DNA from: Candidatus Moraniibacteriota bacterium
GTDB lineage: Bacteria; Patescibacteriota; Minisyncoccia; Moranbacterales; GWC2-37-73
Assembly: GCA_028715015.1 (NCBI GenBank)
Contig: JAQTLF010000006.1
Span: 1 to 42,035 of the forward strand
Length of the DNA: 42,035 nucleotides
Reading direction: 5' to 3'
Part shown: positions 22,362 through 30,810 of the stretch, piece after piece
Numbering within the stretch: position 1 is the stretch's first letter
Layout of the letters: every line of letters starts with the position of its first letter
Program-made: the position numbers and the translations under genes
The notes under the pieces: model-generated
What the model was told of the DNA's origin: nothing
Databases searched by the model: none
What the model saw: the letters and a program-made list of their open reading frames with translations, nothing else

Positions 22362-23540
22362 TCAGGATTTTGTTTCTTCTTTGATGATGTTGATTGTTTT
22401 GGTGACAAATTTTTCCCAAGAAAAATGTTGCGCCCTCTCTTTGCCTTTCAAGGAAAGCGCCGCCTTCAAATGTTCATTGGCCAAGAGATTTCTCATCACC
22501 ATCACCAGGTCATCAACATTTAAAGGATCACAATACAAAACACTGTCCACTCCCACTTCCGGCAACGAAGATGTTTTGGAAGTGATCACCGGCGTCCCTT
22601 GGTTCATGGCCTCAAGCACTGGCAGACCAAATCCCTCATACAGCGATGGATATACAAACAAAACCGCATTGCGATATAGTGCAGGCAAATCCTCTTGCGG
22701 AACGTAATCCAAAATCACCACCTGTTCGCCAAGCCCAAGATCAGCAACCAACTGCTCAACATCGCATGCCAATGGAACAAGATGCGGCATCAATTTTCCC
22801 GAAACGACCAATTTTGGCATTTTGTTTCCAAGTTCGTGTCCATCAAGCAACATCTTATACGCCAAAAGGACGCTGGCCGTGTTTTTTCTGATCTCCAATC
22901 CCCCGCCATTATAAACATAGCCTTTTTCAAGACCATACTTTTGCAAAACTCTCTGGCTTTCTTCCTCGCTCACTTCTTTTTTGTAAATCTCGTCCACATC
23001 GATGTGAGAAACGCTGATCTTTTTTGGATCAATTCCCAGATGTTGCACCAGATCCTTTTCCGTCCTATGCGAAACAGCCATAATCTTGTCAGCCCGCTGC
23101 AGACCATTCTCGCTCAATTGCTGATACAGTTTCTTGCGAAAATTGTTCACATATTGAGGAAAAAGTTTCGGAATGATGTCATGAGCCACCATGAGATGAA
23201 AAACTGTTTTGGGCATCACAGTCGGACATTGATAGAGACTCAAAAAAACATTGCAGCCATCAGCCTTGGCCATTTTTGGCAGTGAAAATTTTTCCCACCA
23301 AATCTTGCGGATCAGATCATCCCTTTTCCAAGCTGGCAAAAAAACTTTTTTACTGAATCCCTCCGGCAATTCCAAATCAACATCTTCTTCAAGGTATAAA
23401 ATAAATTCGACTCCTTTGTTGTTTTCAAATTTAAAATTTAAAATTTCAAACTCCACCAACTTTTTCAGAAAGTTGGTGGTCACCTGCCCTATCCCCGTGT
23501 TCTGTTTGCGCAAAAATGACGCATTTATTCCTATTTTCAT
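22362..23540 (-). CDS. Glycosyltransferase family 4 (GT-B)
   Basis: The 392-aa protein starts MKIGINASFLRKQNTGIGQV, a typical glycine-rich acceptor-side start, and has the C-terminal EGFGLPVLEAMNQGTPVITS donor motif. The ATG at 23540 is preferred to an upstream codon three residues earlier. Residues about 30-40 (EILNFKFEN) are encoded by family-B repeat DNA at 23423-23452, extending a loop in the N-terminal domain. It is related in pattern to the GT4 at 19298-20437 and lies in the same cluster. Confidence 0.9.
   Translation of the reverse strand: MKIGINASFLRKQNTGIGQVTTNFLKKLVEFEILNFKFENNKGVEFILYLEEDVDLELPEGFSKKVFLPAWKRDDLIRKIWWEKFSLPKMAKADGCNVFLSLYQCPTVMPKTVFHLMVAHDIIPKLFPQYVNNFRKKLYQQLSENGLQRADKIMAVSHRTEKDLVQHLGIDPKKISVSHIDVDEIYKKEVSEEESQRVLQKYGLEKGYVYNGGGLEIRKNTASVLLAYKMLLDGHELGNKMPKLVVSGKLMPHLVPLACDVEQLVADLGLGEQVVILDYVPQEDLPALYRNAVLFVYPSLYEGFGLPVLEAMNQGTPVITSKTSSLPEVGVDSVLYCDPLNVDDLVMVMRNLLANEHLKAALSLKGKERAQHFSWEKFVTKTINIIKEETKS
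23423..23452. repeat. AT-rich repeat inside a GT4 gene, family B
   Basis: The sequence ttcaaatttaaaatttaaaa and following bases are read in frame on minus as ILNFKFEN. It matches the repeat at 21404-21476. Confidence 0.65.
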
Positions 23541-23570
23541 ATAAACCAATTATACATTATTTTAATATAA

Positions 23571-23602
23571 ATAAAAGGTGTGCAAACTTTCGCTTACACA
23601 CC
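23571..23602 (-). terminator. Terminator of the DMT transporter gene
   Basis: On minus the arms ggtgtgtaagc and gtttgcacacc close a gaaa tetraloop and are followed by ttttattt. It lies 14 bp past the stop at 23617. Confidence 0.8.
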
Positions 23603-23616
23603 CATGTACCCAAAAA

Positions 23617-24594
23617 CTATTTAGAATAAGTTATGATAATTGCCCCCACAACCATTATTGCCGTGGCAATAATTTTCTGCCAGAGATTGTCGCGCTCCTT
23701 GAAGCAGAAAACGCCAATCAAAAATGCAAAAAGTGGCATGGTCCGCTTAATAGCAAAAACATTGGCCACGGCTGCAAACTTCAAAGCATAATTGATGCCA
23801 CCATTGGAAATCGCAATTGCTGTCCCTGCCAGCAGGGTTGCAATCAGAAAATTTCTAGCTGAAGCGCTTTTCAGATTGGTCATGATCAATTCGCGTGTTT
23901 CTTTTCTGCTGAGTTTTTTCTTTTCCTTTGCACCATCACCATTTTCAACAGAAATTGTTGCTGGCATGAGGAATATCAAAGGGATGAAGCCCAGCCCGAT
24001 CAAGATATGCACCACGGATGATGCAAACAACACATCGCCACTTTCAACCAAAACAACTTTCATTATGGCTGGAGTGAAGGTATAGCAAAGCGCAGTCATC
24101 GTGAAATACATTATTCCTTTGCGATTGTTTTTGTGCTTTTCTTTTTCCTGGTCAGAGAAATTCTTCTTGAATTTCCAGTCCATAAAAACTGCACCGACAA
24201 CCACAACACCAATACCAACCAAACTCAGCATTCCCGGAAATTCATGCAACAAAATCATTGGTGGAATTATCAAAGACAAACTGGTCAGTGTCATAAACGG
24301 CATCAGATAACTCAATTCTGCCGCATCAAGGGCTTTATAGTTAAACCACACCGCCACAATGTTAAGTGCCACCATCCAAAACAGTGCCATCCAAAAATTT
24401 TGATTCAAATTTTGCAATAAAGAAAGTGTCCCGCCATCCAGCACATAGAAAATGGCAAACAAAAGTCCAGCAAAAACAAAGGCGATTGTCGCAATCAAGT
24501 TGTTCATTCCCTGCATCTGCAAAGCCTTCTTTTTGATTCCACTTTCAACGGCTTGGAATATGGCACCCAGAAATGCAAACGGAATCCAGTTCAT
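23617..24594 (-). CDS. EamA/DMT-family transporter
   Basis: The 325-aa protein has about ten hydrophobic helices in two halves, with a lysine-rich cytoplasmic loop near residues 150-165 and another near 225-235, typical of the drug/metabolite transporter superfamily. Motifs are the start WIPFAFLGAIFQAVESGIKKK and the repeat-half end FAIKRTMPLFAFLIGVFCFKE. It probably exchanges a small metabolite or sugar derivative. It is separated from the GT4 gene by a terminator and may have its own promoter in the gap 24595-24710, which shows no clear site. Confidence 0.85.
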   Translation of the reverse strand: MNWIPFAFLGAIFQAVESGIKKKALQMQGMNNLIATIAFVFAGLLFAIFYVLDGGTLSLLQNLNQNFWMALFWMVALNIVAVWFNYKALDAAELSYLMPFMTLTSLSLIIPPMILLHEFPGMLSLVGIGVVVVGAVFMDWKFKKNFSDQEKEKHKNNRKGIMYFTMTALCYTFTPAIMKVVLVESGDVLFASSVVHILIGLGFIPLIFLMPATISVENGDGAKEKKKLSRKETRELIMTNLKSASARNFLIATLLAGTAIAISNGGINYALKFAAVANVFAIKRTMPLFAFLIGVFCFKERDNLWQKIIATAIMVVGAIIITYSK

Positions 24595-24710
24595 AACATT
24601 CTCCCCTCATTTGAGATATTTTAATGTAAATGTGCAGTAATAAAATTTGGCACATTTTGCAAAATAAGTCAACGATGATTAATTATTTTTTTCAACTACT
24701 ATATTTTTGT

Positions 24711-25418
24711 TCAGTTTATAATTTTTTCTAAATATTTTTTTACTTCAAGCTGATCGCTTATTGAATTCTCCAATTCAATGGCTGAAATTTCCGGAATATA
24801 TTGCGTATATTTTTTTAGATAGTCATAATCCACCAGTTTATTCATTCTATGTGAATCGTATTGCAATATTTCGGGCTTAAATGGATTTGGAAATATTTTA
24901 TCCTCAATAACTGAAAGATGGCAAACTCCGATGGGATATTTTGCAATTCTCGCTTTCATTTCCATGTCGTATTCAACATTGCCGAGTTTCACCATGTTTT
25001 CCCAGTGGGAAAAATCAACACAGAGCCCGCCAAATTTTTGCAGTTCTTCCTCTGTAGGCACAAACTTGCCGTTTTCAATAAATATCTGCTTGGCGTATTT
25101 GGAATAATCAAATGCCACTGGCCAAGTTACGGTCGTGTGGATGTTAAAAACTTCAGTCTTAAAATTTTCCACCAAAAAATCCAATTCCGCCAAATCCATG
25201 TCTTGTCCGCGCAAATGCACAAAAGGAATTTTTTCAACTGAAGTCTTTTTCAATTCGGCATATAATCTGTACCGTTCTTCTTTTTCAAGCACAGTAGGAA
25301 AAAGACCAATTTCTTTCAAATCAAATTTTTTTATTTCCTCAATCATGCTCATCCAATCACCAACTCCGGCCTGCATTGTCACTGTGGTTAAGCTTGGAAG
25401 AAATTTAATTTTTTTCAT
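24711..25418 (-). CDS. TIM-barrel protein, sugar isomerase/endonuclease-like
   Basis: The 235-aa protein resembles the AP endonuclease 2 / xylose isomerase-like TIM-barrel group. Possible metal ligands are seen on successive strands: H68 in IPFVHLRGQ, H94 in FNIHTTV, D and H in CVDFSHWE, H in GVCHLSVIE, and the late EISAIELENS. That layout suits an enzyme acting on a sugar or sugar phosphate. It lies in the glycan cluster, between a DMT transporter and an oxidoreductase gene. The exact family is not certain and no reaction is proposed. Confidence 0.65.
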   Translation of the reverse strand: MKKIKFLPSLTTVTMQAGVGDWMSMIEEIKKFDLKEIGLFPTVLEKEERYRLYAELKKTSVEKIPFVHLRGQDMDLAELDFLVENFKTEVFNIHTTVTWPVAFDYSKYAKQIFIENGKFVPTEEELQKFGGLCVDFSHWENMVKLGNVEYDMEMKARIAKYPIGVCHLSVIEDKIFPNPFKPEILQYDSHRMNKLVDYDYLKKYTQYIPEISAIELENSISDQLEVKKYLEKIIN

Positions 25419-25473
25419 AAATTTATGAATAAATAATTTATTATTAAAATTATATCATCATTCAAACATATTA

Positions 25474-25509
25474 AAAATCCCTGCAAGACACTTGCCTTGC
25501 AGGGATTTT
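25474..25509. terminator. Intrinsic terminator of the oxidoreductase gene
   Basis: Perfect 14-bp arms aaaatccctgcaag (25474-25487) and cttgcagggatttt (25496-25509) with an 8-base loop lie 17 bp past the minus-strand stop. It could work on both strands. Confidence 0.88.
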
Positions 25510-25526
25510 GGGTTGTTGCCCGTTTT

Positions 25527-26708
25527 TTATGCAACTTTCAGCAGCGGTTTGGCATCGGTCATGTTGTAAACCTCAACCACATCGCCACCATTCATGTGGC
25601 TGCGCAGCACTGAGTCCGAAAACCGGACCGCCATCAGTGCTTCTGCAAAATCAGTTGACCGCGGGTCTTTTGCTTGGCCATCAGCAACGGCCAGGAAAGC
25701 ACGCGTCTCTTCCATGATTTTGTTGCAGGCCTTTTCCGTAACCTCAACCGAGTTATTCTCGATTTTGGTGAGAGTCAGCCGGTCGGAGATTTTTCCGTCA
25801 GCCGTTCTGATGTCAAACTCCATACCGGCATAATACACCGGCTTCCTTGGATCATCAGCACTGCAGAGCAACACACCGACTTCACGGCGCTGCACGCCCA
25901 TAATGTACGAGCTGTGAATGCCGAAAGTCAGGCATTCACATCTGTCAGTCACCACCTGCTCTATAATCATGGAGCTGGAGTTGACCGCGTCAGCAGCCGG
26001 GAATGTTGGGTCGAGGGCCTGAGCTTTCGCCTGAACAACTTCGTCAACATATTTCGAGAAAGTAAGTCGTCCCGAAACATTGATCCCCTGGATTGTCTGA
26101 TTGATACCGGCAAGCATATGAAGCACGCCGACACCGTGGACACTTTCGTCTTCCAGGTCGCCAGGAGTCGGACGGTTGTTGCCGAAACGATTCTTGCCCC
26201 AGACAACATGCCCTTCTGTCAGGATGAGATTTTCGTTTTTCATCAACTCGGTCAAATCCGCAAGGACCGGACTGAAATTGATAAGGAAAGCGGCATAAAC
26301 TTTGGTTCCGGTCCTGGCAATGGCATCGCGAATAATATTTGCCGCTTCGATGTTCATGCCCAGAGGCTTCTCGCAGAAGATATGCTTAACGCCATTATCC
26401 GCAAGATCCGCAATAACACGATGATGAGAGGGTGTGTTGGTACAGACGATTGCCGTACTGATACCTTCACCGGCAAAAACGGAAGCAAACACTGCTTCGT
26501 ATGCATCATCCGCGTATGGACTCACGTTTATCTGTTCGCCCAAATGGTTCAGCACCGTGATACCGGGAAACTGCTCCTTGATTGTCTTGGTTTTCGCCGA
26601 ATCGATGTCGATACCGACGATCTCACTCTCCTGGTACCCCAAGGTAAGCAGGTTTTTGAGATAAACCAGGCCCATCTGTCCGAGTCCTACAATAATGATC
26701 TTTTTCAT
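25527..26708 (-). CDS. Gfo/Idh/MocA-family NAD(P)-dependent oxidoreductase
   Basis: The 393-aa protein has an N-terminal Rossmann fold starting IIIVGLGQMGLVYLKNL, the strand ICTNTPSHHRVIADLA and the family signature CEKPLGM near residue 117. A C-terminal alpha/beta domain follows. Members oxidise or reduce sugars or sugar nucleotides. The start has a strong ribosome site (aaggagag) and a near-perfect promoter about 110 bp upstream. The gene is visibly richer in G and C than its neighbours, with different codon choice, and has its own terminator, so it may have been acquired separately. The substrate is unknown. Confidence 0.85.
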   Translation of the reverse strand: MKKIIIVGLGQMGLVYLKNLLTLGYQESEIVGIDIDSAKTKTIKEQFPGITVLNHLGEQINVSPYADDAYEAVFASVFAGEGISTAIVCTNTPSHHRVIADLADNGVKHIFCEKPLGMNIEAANIIRDAIARTGTKVYAAFLINFSPVLADLTELMKNENLILTEGHVVWGKNRFGNNRPTPGDLEDESVHGVGVLHMLAGINQTIQGINVSGRLTFSKYVDEVVQAKAQALDPTFPAADAVNSSSMIIEQVVTDRCECLTFGIHSSYIMGVQRREVGVLLCSADDPRKPVYYAGMEFDIRTADGKISDRLTLTKIENNSVEVTEKACNKIMEETRAFLAVADGQAKDPRSTDFAEALMAVRFSDSVLRSHMNGGDVVEVYNMTDAKPLLKVA

Positions 26709-26821
26709 GTGCGCCTCTCCTTTTCATTGGCCGTAGCCGGATATTTGCCTTCAATAAGGCAATTTTGCTAATTGTTAAGATACCTTCTTTACCATGATGG
26801 CCTATCCACCCTGGATTGTCT
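26709..26821 (-). promoter_or_regulatory. Structured leader of the oxidoreductase gene
   Basis: The untranslated leader of about 106 nt contains the hairpin atcca/tggat followed directly by aggccat. A similar arrangement is found in the leader of the gene at 36625-37206. No known riboswitch is recognised. Confidence 0.4.
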
Positions 26822-26850
26822 ATTATAGCGCATATTGACAAAAATGTCAA
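26822..26850 (-). promoter_or_regulatory. Consensus sigma70 promoter
   Basis: On minus, ttgaca (plus 26845-26850) and tataat (plus 26822-26827) are separated by 17 bp. Both hexamers are perfect. It drives the oxidoreductase gene. Confidence 0.88.
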
Positions 26851-27038
26851 GCAGCAGCGCAGACTCAAAAAATAGCATCAAAAATGTCAGTCTGGGCTGT
26901 TTGAATGAAGAACGGCAATTTTGCAAATTTCAAAATTTGCACCACTCCATTGACCCTATTCGTATAAAAGATATATAATATGTCCAGTTGCTTTGTGAAG
27001 CATTTTTCACTGGCAATATAATTCATAACAAAAAAATT

Positions 27039-28331
27039 ATGACAAAAACAACTGATCAGAAAGTTTGCATCATAGGAATGGGATATGTCGGTCTTCCATT
27101 GGCAGCAGTGTGTGCAAAAAAAGGATACCCAGTGACTGGCTTTGATCTTGATGAGGAAAAATTGGAAATAATCAAACAAGGCAAAAGTCCTTTTCATGAA
27201 AAATTTTTGGAAGAGATTCTTCCTCAAGTGAAAATATCAGTAACAAATGATCCGAAAGAGATTCAGAATCACGATATTTATATTATTTGTGTTCCAACGC
27301 CAGTTGATGGAAAACATATGCCTATTTTGGATCCGGTTATTGGCGCTTCCGAAACAATTGCAGCCAACATGAAAAGTGGCGCATTGGTCATTCTTGAATC
27401 CACAGTAAACCCAGGTGTTAGTGAGGAAGTTGTCAGACCAATTTTTGAAAAAGCTGGTTGGACAGTCGGAAAAGATCTTTTCTTGTCCCATTCGCCAGAA
27501 AGAGTTGATCCAGGAAATGAAAAATGGAATGTTTCCAATATCCCACGCGTTGTTGGATCATTTGAAGAAATCGGTTTACAGAGAACTGTTGATTTTTACA
27601 AAAGCATAATTGATGGTGAAGTTTTGGCAATGGAAAACATCCGCGAAGCTGAAGCTGTAAAAATTATCGAGAATGCTTTCCGCGACATCAACATTGCTTT
27701 CGTCAATGAAATGGCAATGTCATATGCACGCATTGGAATTGACATCACCAATGTTCTCAAAGGTGCTTCAACCAAACCATATTGGTTCATGGCACATCGT
27801 CCTGGTTGCGGAGTTGGAGGACATTGCATTCCTGTTGATCCATACTACATGATTGAAAAAGGCAAGGAAAATGATTTTGAACATAAATTCCTTTCAGCTG
27901 CCAGACATATCAATGACGGAATGGCTGATTATACTGTTGAATTGCTTCAGGATAAATTAAATGAAGTCGGGATGGCAGTAAAAGGAACAAAAGTTGGAAT
28001 TTTAGGCATTTCATACAAAGGAAATGTTGGTGATTTGCGAGAAACACCTGCCATAAGGATTGTTGATAAGATCAAAAAATTGGATGCCGATTTGGTGGCT
28101 TTTGACCCATACATTCCAACAATGCCAAAGTTCGCAACAACAAAAAATTTGGAAGAAATCCTTTCAAGATCAGAAGCTTTGGTTCTTGTGACTGAACACA
28201 ATGAATTCAAAAACATCCCGGTTGAGGATTTTGTGAAACATGGAATCAAGGTCATTATTGATGGAAGAAATTGCTTGGACAAAAAAGCTATTCGGGCTGC
28301 AGGAATTGTCTATGCAGGAATTGGAAGATAG
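27039..28331 (+). CDS. Nucleotide-sugar dehydrogenase, UDP-ManNAc/UDP-GlcNAc type
   Basis: The enzyme oxidises the C6 hydroxyl of a UDP-hexose or UDP-HexNAc twice to give a uronic acid, using NAD. The 430-aa protein has VCIIGMGYVGLPLA with GMGYVG at 13-18, HSPERVDPG near 151-159, K208 and N212 in the helix AVKIIENAF, and catalytic C263 in CGVGGHCIPVDPYY. The PxxCGVGGHCIPVDPYY pattern suits WecC/WbpA-type rather than plain UDP-glucose dehydrogenase. The frame opens at 26988, but the ATG at 27039 (MTKTTDQK) fits the family. It heads the plus-strand glycan cluster. Confidence 0.9.
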   Translation: MTKTTDQKVCIIGMGYVGLPLAAVCAKKGYPVTGFDLDEEKLEIIKQGKSPFHEKFLEEILPQVKISVTNDPKEIQNHDIYIICVPTPVDGKHMPILDPVIGASETIAANMKSGALVILESTVNPGVSEEVVRPIFEKAGWTVGKDLFLSHSPERVDPGNEKWNVSNIPRVVGSFEEIGLQRTVDFYKSIIDGEVLAMENIREAEAVKIIENAFRDINIAFVNEMAMSYARIGIDITNVLKGASTKPYWFMAHRPGCGVGGHCIPVDPYYMIEKGKENDFEHKFLSAARHINDGMADYTVELLQDKLNEVGMAVKGTKVGILGISYKGNVGDLRETPAIRIVDKIKKLDADLVAFDPYIPTMPKFATTKNLEEILSRSEALVLVTEHNEFKNIPVEDFVKHGIKVIIDGRNCLDKKAIRAAGIVYAGIGR

Positions 28332-28409
28332 ATATTGCCATAGATATAAAAAGGGGGTATGATATAATCAAGGTCATATCCTCTTTTTTTATCAATTAAA
28401 AACAACAAA

Positions 28410-28640
28410 ATGTTTCATTTATTGAAATTTATCATCTGGCTTGCAGGAATCGCTGTGGTCATATACTTCGCACTTCCCTATTTCGGCTATGAAGTCAATG
28501 TGAATTATTTCAACGAAAGCAAGACTGCTTGCCAACAAAAACTGAACGACTGCTCAAAAAATCTCGTGGAACAAGGAACCAAAAATGTCAAATGTGATTT
28601 CAATTGTGTTGATCCTAAATTAATAATAAAAAAACAATAG
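28410..28640 (+). CDS. Small membrane protein with conserved cysteines (76 aa)
   Basis: I do not recognise a named family. The protein has one membrane helix at about 5-24 (LLKFIIWLAGIAVVIYFALP) and a short outside domain with four cysteines (ACQQKLNDC and KCDFNC), which may form disulfides. The stop is followed one base later by the start of the GT2 gene, so the two are tightly coupled. It could be a small partner of that membrane glycosyltransferase; the link is from position only. Confidence 0.7.
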   Translation: MFHLLKFIIWLAGIAVVIYFALPYFGYEVNVNYFNESKTACQQKLNDCSKNLVEQGTKNVKCDFNCVDPKLIIKKQ

Positions 28641-28641
28641 T

Positions 28642-29592
28642 ATGAGACTGATTGTAAATCTTCCTGCTTTCAACGAAGAGGAAAAAATCGCCCAGACCAT
28701 CAAGCGCATTCCGCGCACAATCGAAGGTGTTGATGAAGTTTTGGTACAGATCATTGATGATGGCTCAAAAGACAACACCGTTGCTGTCGCAAAAGAAGCT
28801 GGCGCTGATTTCATCTATCCTAATGGGATCAATCGTGGAATCGGAATAACCTTCAAAAATGCCGTGGAACATGCCCTTGATAATGGAGCTGACATCATGT
28901 GCAACATGGATGCCGATGGTCAATTTGATCCGCAAGACATAGTAAAAATTATCAGTCCGATTCTCAAAAAAGAAGCCGATATGGTCAGCGCCACTCGTTT
29001 TGGTGACAAAGAAGCCAAAGACATGCCCAAAGCCAAATATTACCTCAATTTGATCGCTGCCAAAATCATCGGAAGTTTCATGGACTATCCTATTGATGAT
29101 CTCACTTGCGGTTTCAGGGCTTATAGCAGAGAAACGATGATAAGATTGAACATAGTTCCAGGATTTACCTATACGCAAGAAACAATCATTGATGCCATTG
29201 GAAAAAGATTGAAACTGATATGGATTCCGGTTGAAGTCACTTATTTTGCTGGCAGAAAATCCAGAGTTGTGAAAAGTATTTTCAATTATGTCAGCAACAG
29301 TGGAAAGATCATCTTGGAAGCTGTGCGAGATGTGCGTCCGATGAAATTTTTCGGTTGGCCGGCACTGATCATGATTCTCATCTCATTGGGATTCTTTATT
29401 GATTTTTTCTATTGGTATTTTCAAGATTTCAAAATAACACCATACAAAAACATTCTCTTGGCAGCAATTGCGCTCTTGGTTATTGGAATCCAATTCTTGA
29501 TTTTTGCTTTTATTGCAGACATGATCAAATCAGCCAGAAAGCTTATTGAAGACCAAGCACACACCCTTCGCAAATGGCGCTACAAAAAGTAA
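28642..29592 (+). CDS. GT2 glycosyltransferase, polyprenol-phosphate sugar synthase type
   Basis: The 316-aa protein has a DPM1/GtrB-like catalytic domain followed by two C-terminal membrane helices at about 233-256 and 270-294. Motifs are NLPAFNEEEKIAQTI at the start, IIDDGSKDNTV near 40-50 and the metal-binding NMDADGQFDPQD near 91-102. Such enzymes attach a sugar to undecaprenyl phosphate for use by membrane GT-C glycosyltransferases outside the cell. A multi-helix GT-C-like protein is encoded 1.2 kb downstream and may use its product. Confidence 0.88.
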   Translation: MRLIVNLPAFNEEEKIAQTIKRIPRTIEGVDEVLVQIIDDGSKDNTVAVAKEAGADFIYPNGINRGIGITFKNAVEHALDNGADIMCNMDADGQFDPQDIVKIISPILKKEADMVSATRFGDKEAKDMPKAKYYLNLIAAKIIGSFMDYPIDDLTCGFRAYSRETMIRLNIVPGFTYTQETIIDAIGKRLKLIWIPVEVTYFAGRKSRVVKSIFNYVSNSGKIILEAVRDVRPMKFFGWPALIMILISLGFFIDFFYWYFQDFKITPYKNILLAAIALLVIGIQFLIFAFIADMIKSARKLIEDQAHTLRKWRYKK

Positions 29593-29610
29593 TTTGAAAC
29601 AATTTTGCAA

Positions 29611-29647
29611 AAGAAAAAATGCCTCAATTCTGATGGCATTTTTTCTT
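29611..29647. terminator. Intrinsic terminator after the GT2 gene
   Basis: Perfect 13-bp arms aagaaaaaatgcc (29611-29623) and ggcattttttctt (29635-29647) end in a U tract and lie 18 bp past the stop. Confidence 0.88.
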
Positions 29648-29700
29648 GTTAAAATCACCAGAATGCGCTATCATGATTGTATGATTATTAAGAAAAAAAT

Positions 29701-30798
29701 ATGAAAATCTTGTTTGTTTCGCACACATTTCCACCCATTGTTGGAGGAGTTGAAACTCAGAACTATGAACTCTCAAAATGGTTGGGAGAAAAAACAGAAA
29801 TAGAAATTGTTGCCAACAAAAAAAGATGGATGCTGCCATTTTTTCTTCTTGTTTATGCACCATTAAGAATACTGTTTTCAACAAAAAAATATGACGCACT
29901 TCTTTTGGGCAGTGGAATCTTGGGAAATGTATCCTGGCTGATAAAGAAAGTAACAAAAAAACCAGTTGTAATTGTCACACATGGACTTGATCTTACTTGG
30001 AAAAACAAGCTATATCAAAAATTGTGGGTCAAAATATTTATTCCAAGCGCTGATAAACTCGTGGCTGTCGGCAATGAGACAATTGGCGTTGGCGTTGCTC
30101 GCGGAATCGCTGAAAAAAAATTTGTTTTCATCCCCAATGGAGTTGACACTGAAAAACACTTGATTGATTCATCACGGGCGGAAATTGAAAAAATTGTGGG
30201 CAAGCAACTTGAAAACAAGAAAATTTTGTTGACTTCGGGAAGGTTGGCCAAACGCAAAGGAGTGGCCTGGTTCATCAACAACGTCATGCCAAAACTTGAT
30301 CAAGATTTTCTTTATGTAATTGCAGGAGACGGAAAAGACAGGCAGAACATCGAGCAAGCCATCAGTAATAATGGTCTTGAAAACAGAGTTGTCACTCTTG
30401 GCTATGTCACCGATGAAGACAGAAACAAACTTTGGAATGCTTGCGACCTTTTCGTGCAACCGAACATCAAAGTCCCTGGCGACATGGAAGGATTTGGAAT
30501 TTCAGTGATCGAAGCTGGGGCTTGCAGACTTCCAGTGTTGGCATCGGACATGGAAGGACTGAAAGATGCCATCAAGGATGGAAAAAATGGATTTCTAGTG
30601 GAATCTGAAAATGCCCAGGCTTATGTTGACAAGATCAATGAACTTTTTGCCAATGGAAGTCCACGGGAAATCTTCGGGGAATCTGTCAGAAATTTCGTGA
30701 TTGAAAATTATCAATGGAAACACATCGCCCAAATTTATTTGGAAGAAATAGAAAAAACAATACAAAAATCTAAAATCTCAATGACAAATGTCAAATAA
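29701..30798 (+). CDS. Glycosyltransferase family 4 (GT-B)
   Basis: The 365-aa protein starts MKILFVSHTFPPIVGGVETQ, the common GT4 opening, and has LTSGRLAKRKGVAWFI at the donor-domain entry and EGFGISVIEAGACRLPVLAS as the E-x7-E-type motif. The last residues (KSKISMTNVK) are encoded by family-A repeat DNA at 30765-30810, so the original C-terminus was probably replaced or extended. The thymidylate kinase gene ends in the same MTNVK from the same kind of repeat. It is part of the plus-strand glycan cluster. Confidence 0.9.
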   Translation: MKILFVSHTFPPIVGGVETQNYELSKWLGEKTEIEIVANKKRWMLPFFLLVYAPLRILFSTKKYDALLLGSGILGNVSWLIKKVTKKPVVIVTHGLDLTWKNKLYQKLWVKIFIPSADKLVAVGNETIGVGVARGIAEKKFVFIPNGVDTEKHLIDSSRAEIEKIVGKQLENKKILLTSGRLAKRKGVAWFINNVMPKLDQDFLYVIAGDGKDRQNIEQAISNNGLENRVVTLGYVTDEDRNKLWNACDLFVQPNIKVPGDMEGFGISVIEAGACRLPVLASDMEGLKDAIKDGKNGFLVESENAQAYVDKINELFANGSPREIFGESVRNFVIENYQWKHIAQIYLEEIEKTIQKSKISMTNVK

Positions 30799-30810
30799 AA
30801 TCACAAACTT
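30765..30810. repeat. Family-A repeat at the end of a GT4 gene
   Basis: The units aaaatctaaaatctcaatg and acaaatgtcaaataaaat supply the final codons and stop of the gene. Relatives are at 391-450 and 40293-40410. Confidence 0.65.

Noticed and set aside
25674-26771. A 365-aa plus-strand frame opposite the oxidoreductase gene
   Set aside because: It mirrors a well-supported Gfo/Idh gene, has no ribosome site and no recognisable domain. Its length follows from the higher GC of that gene.
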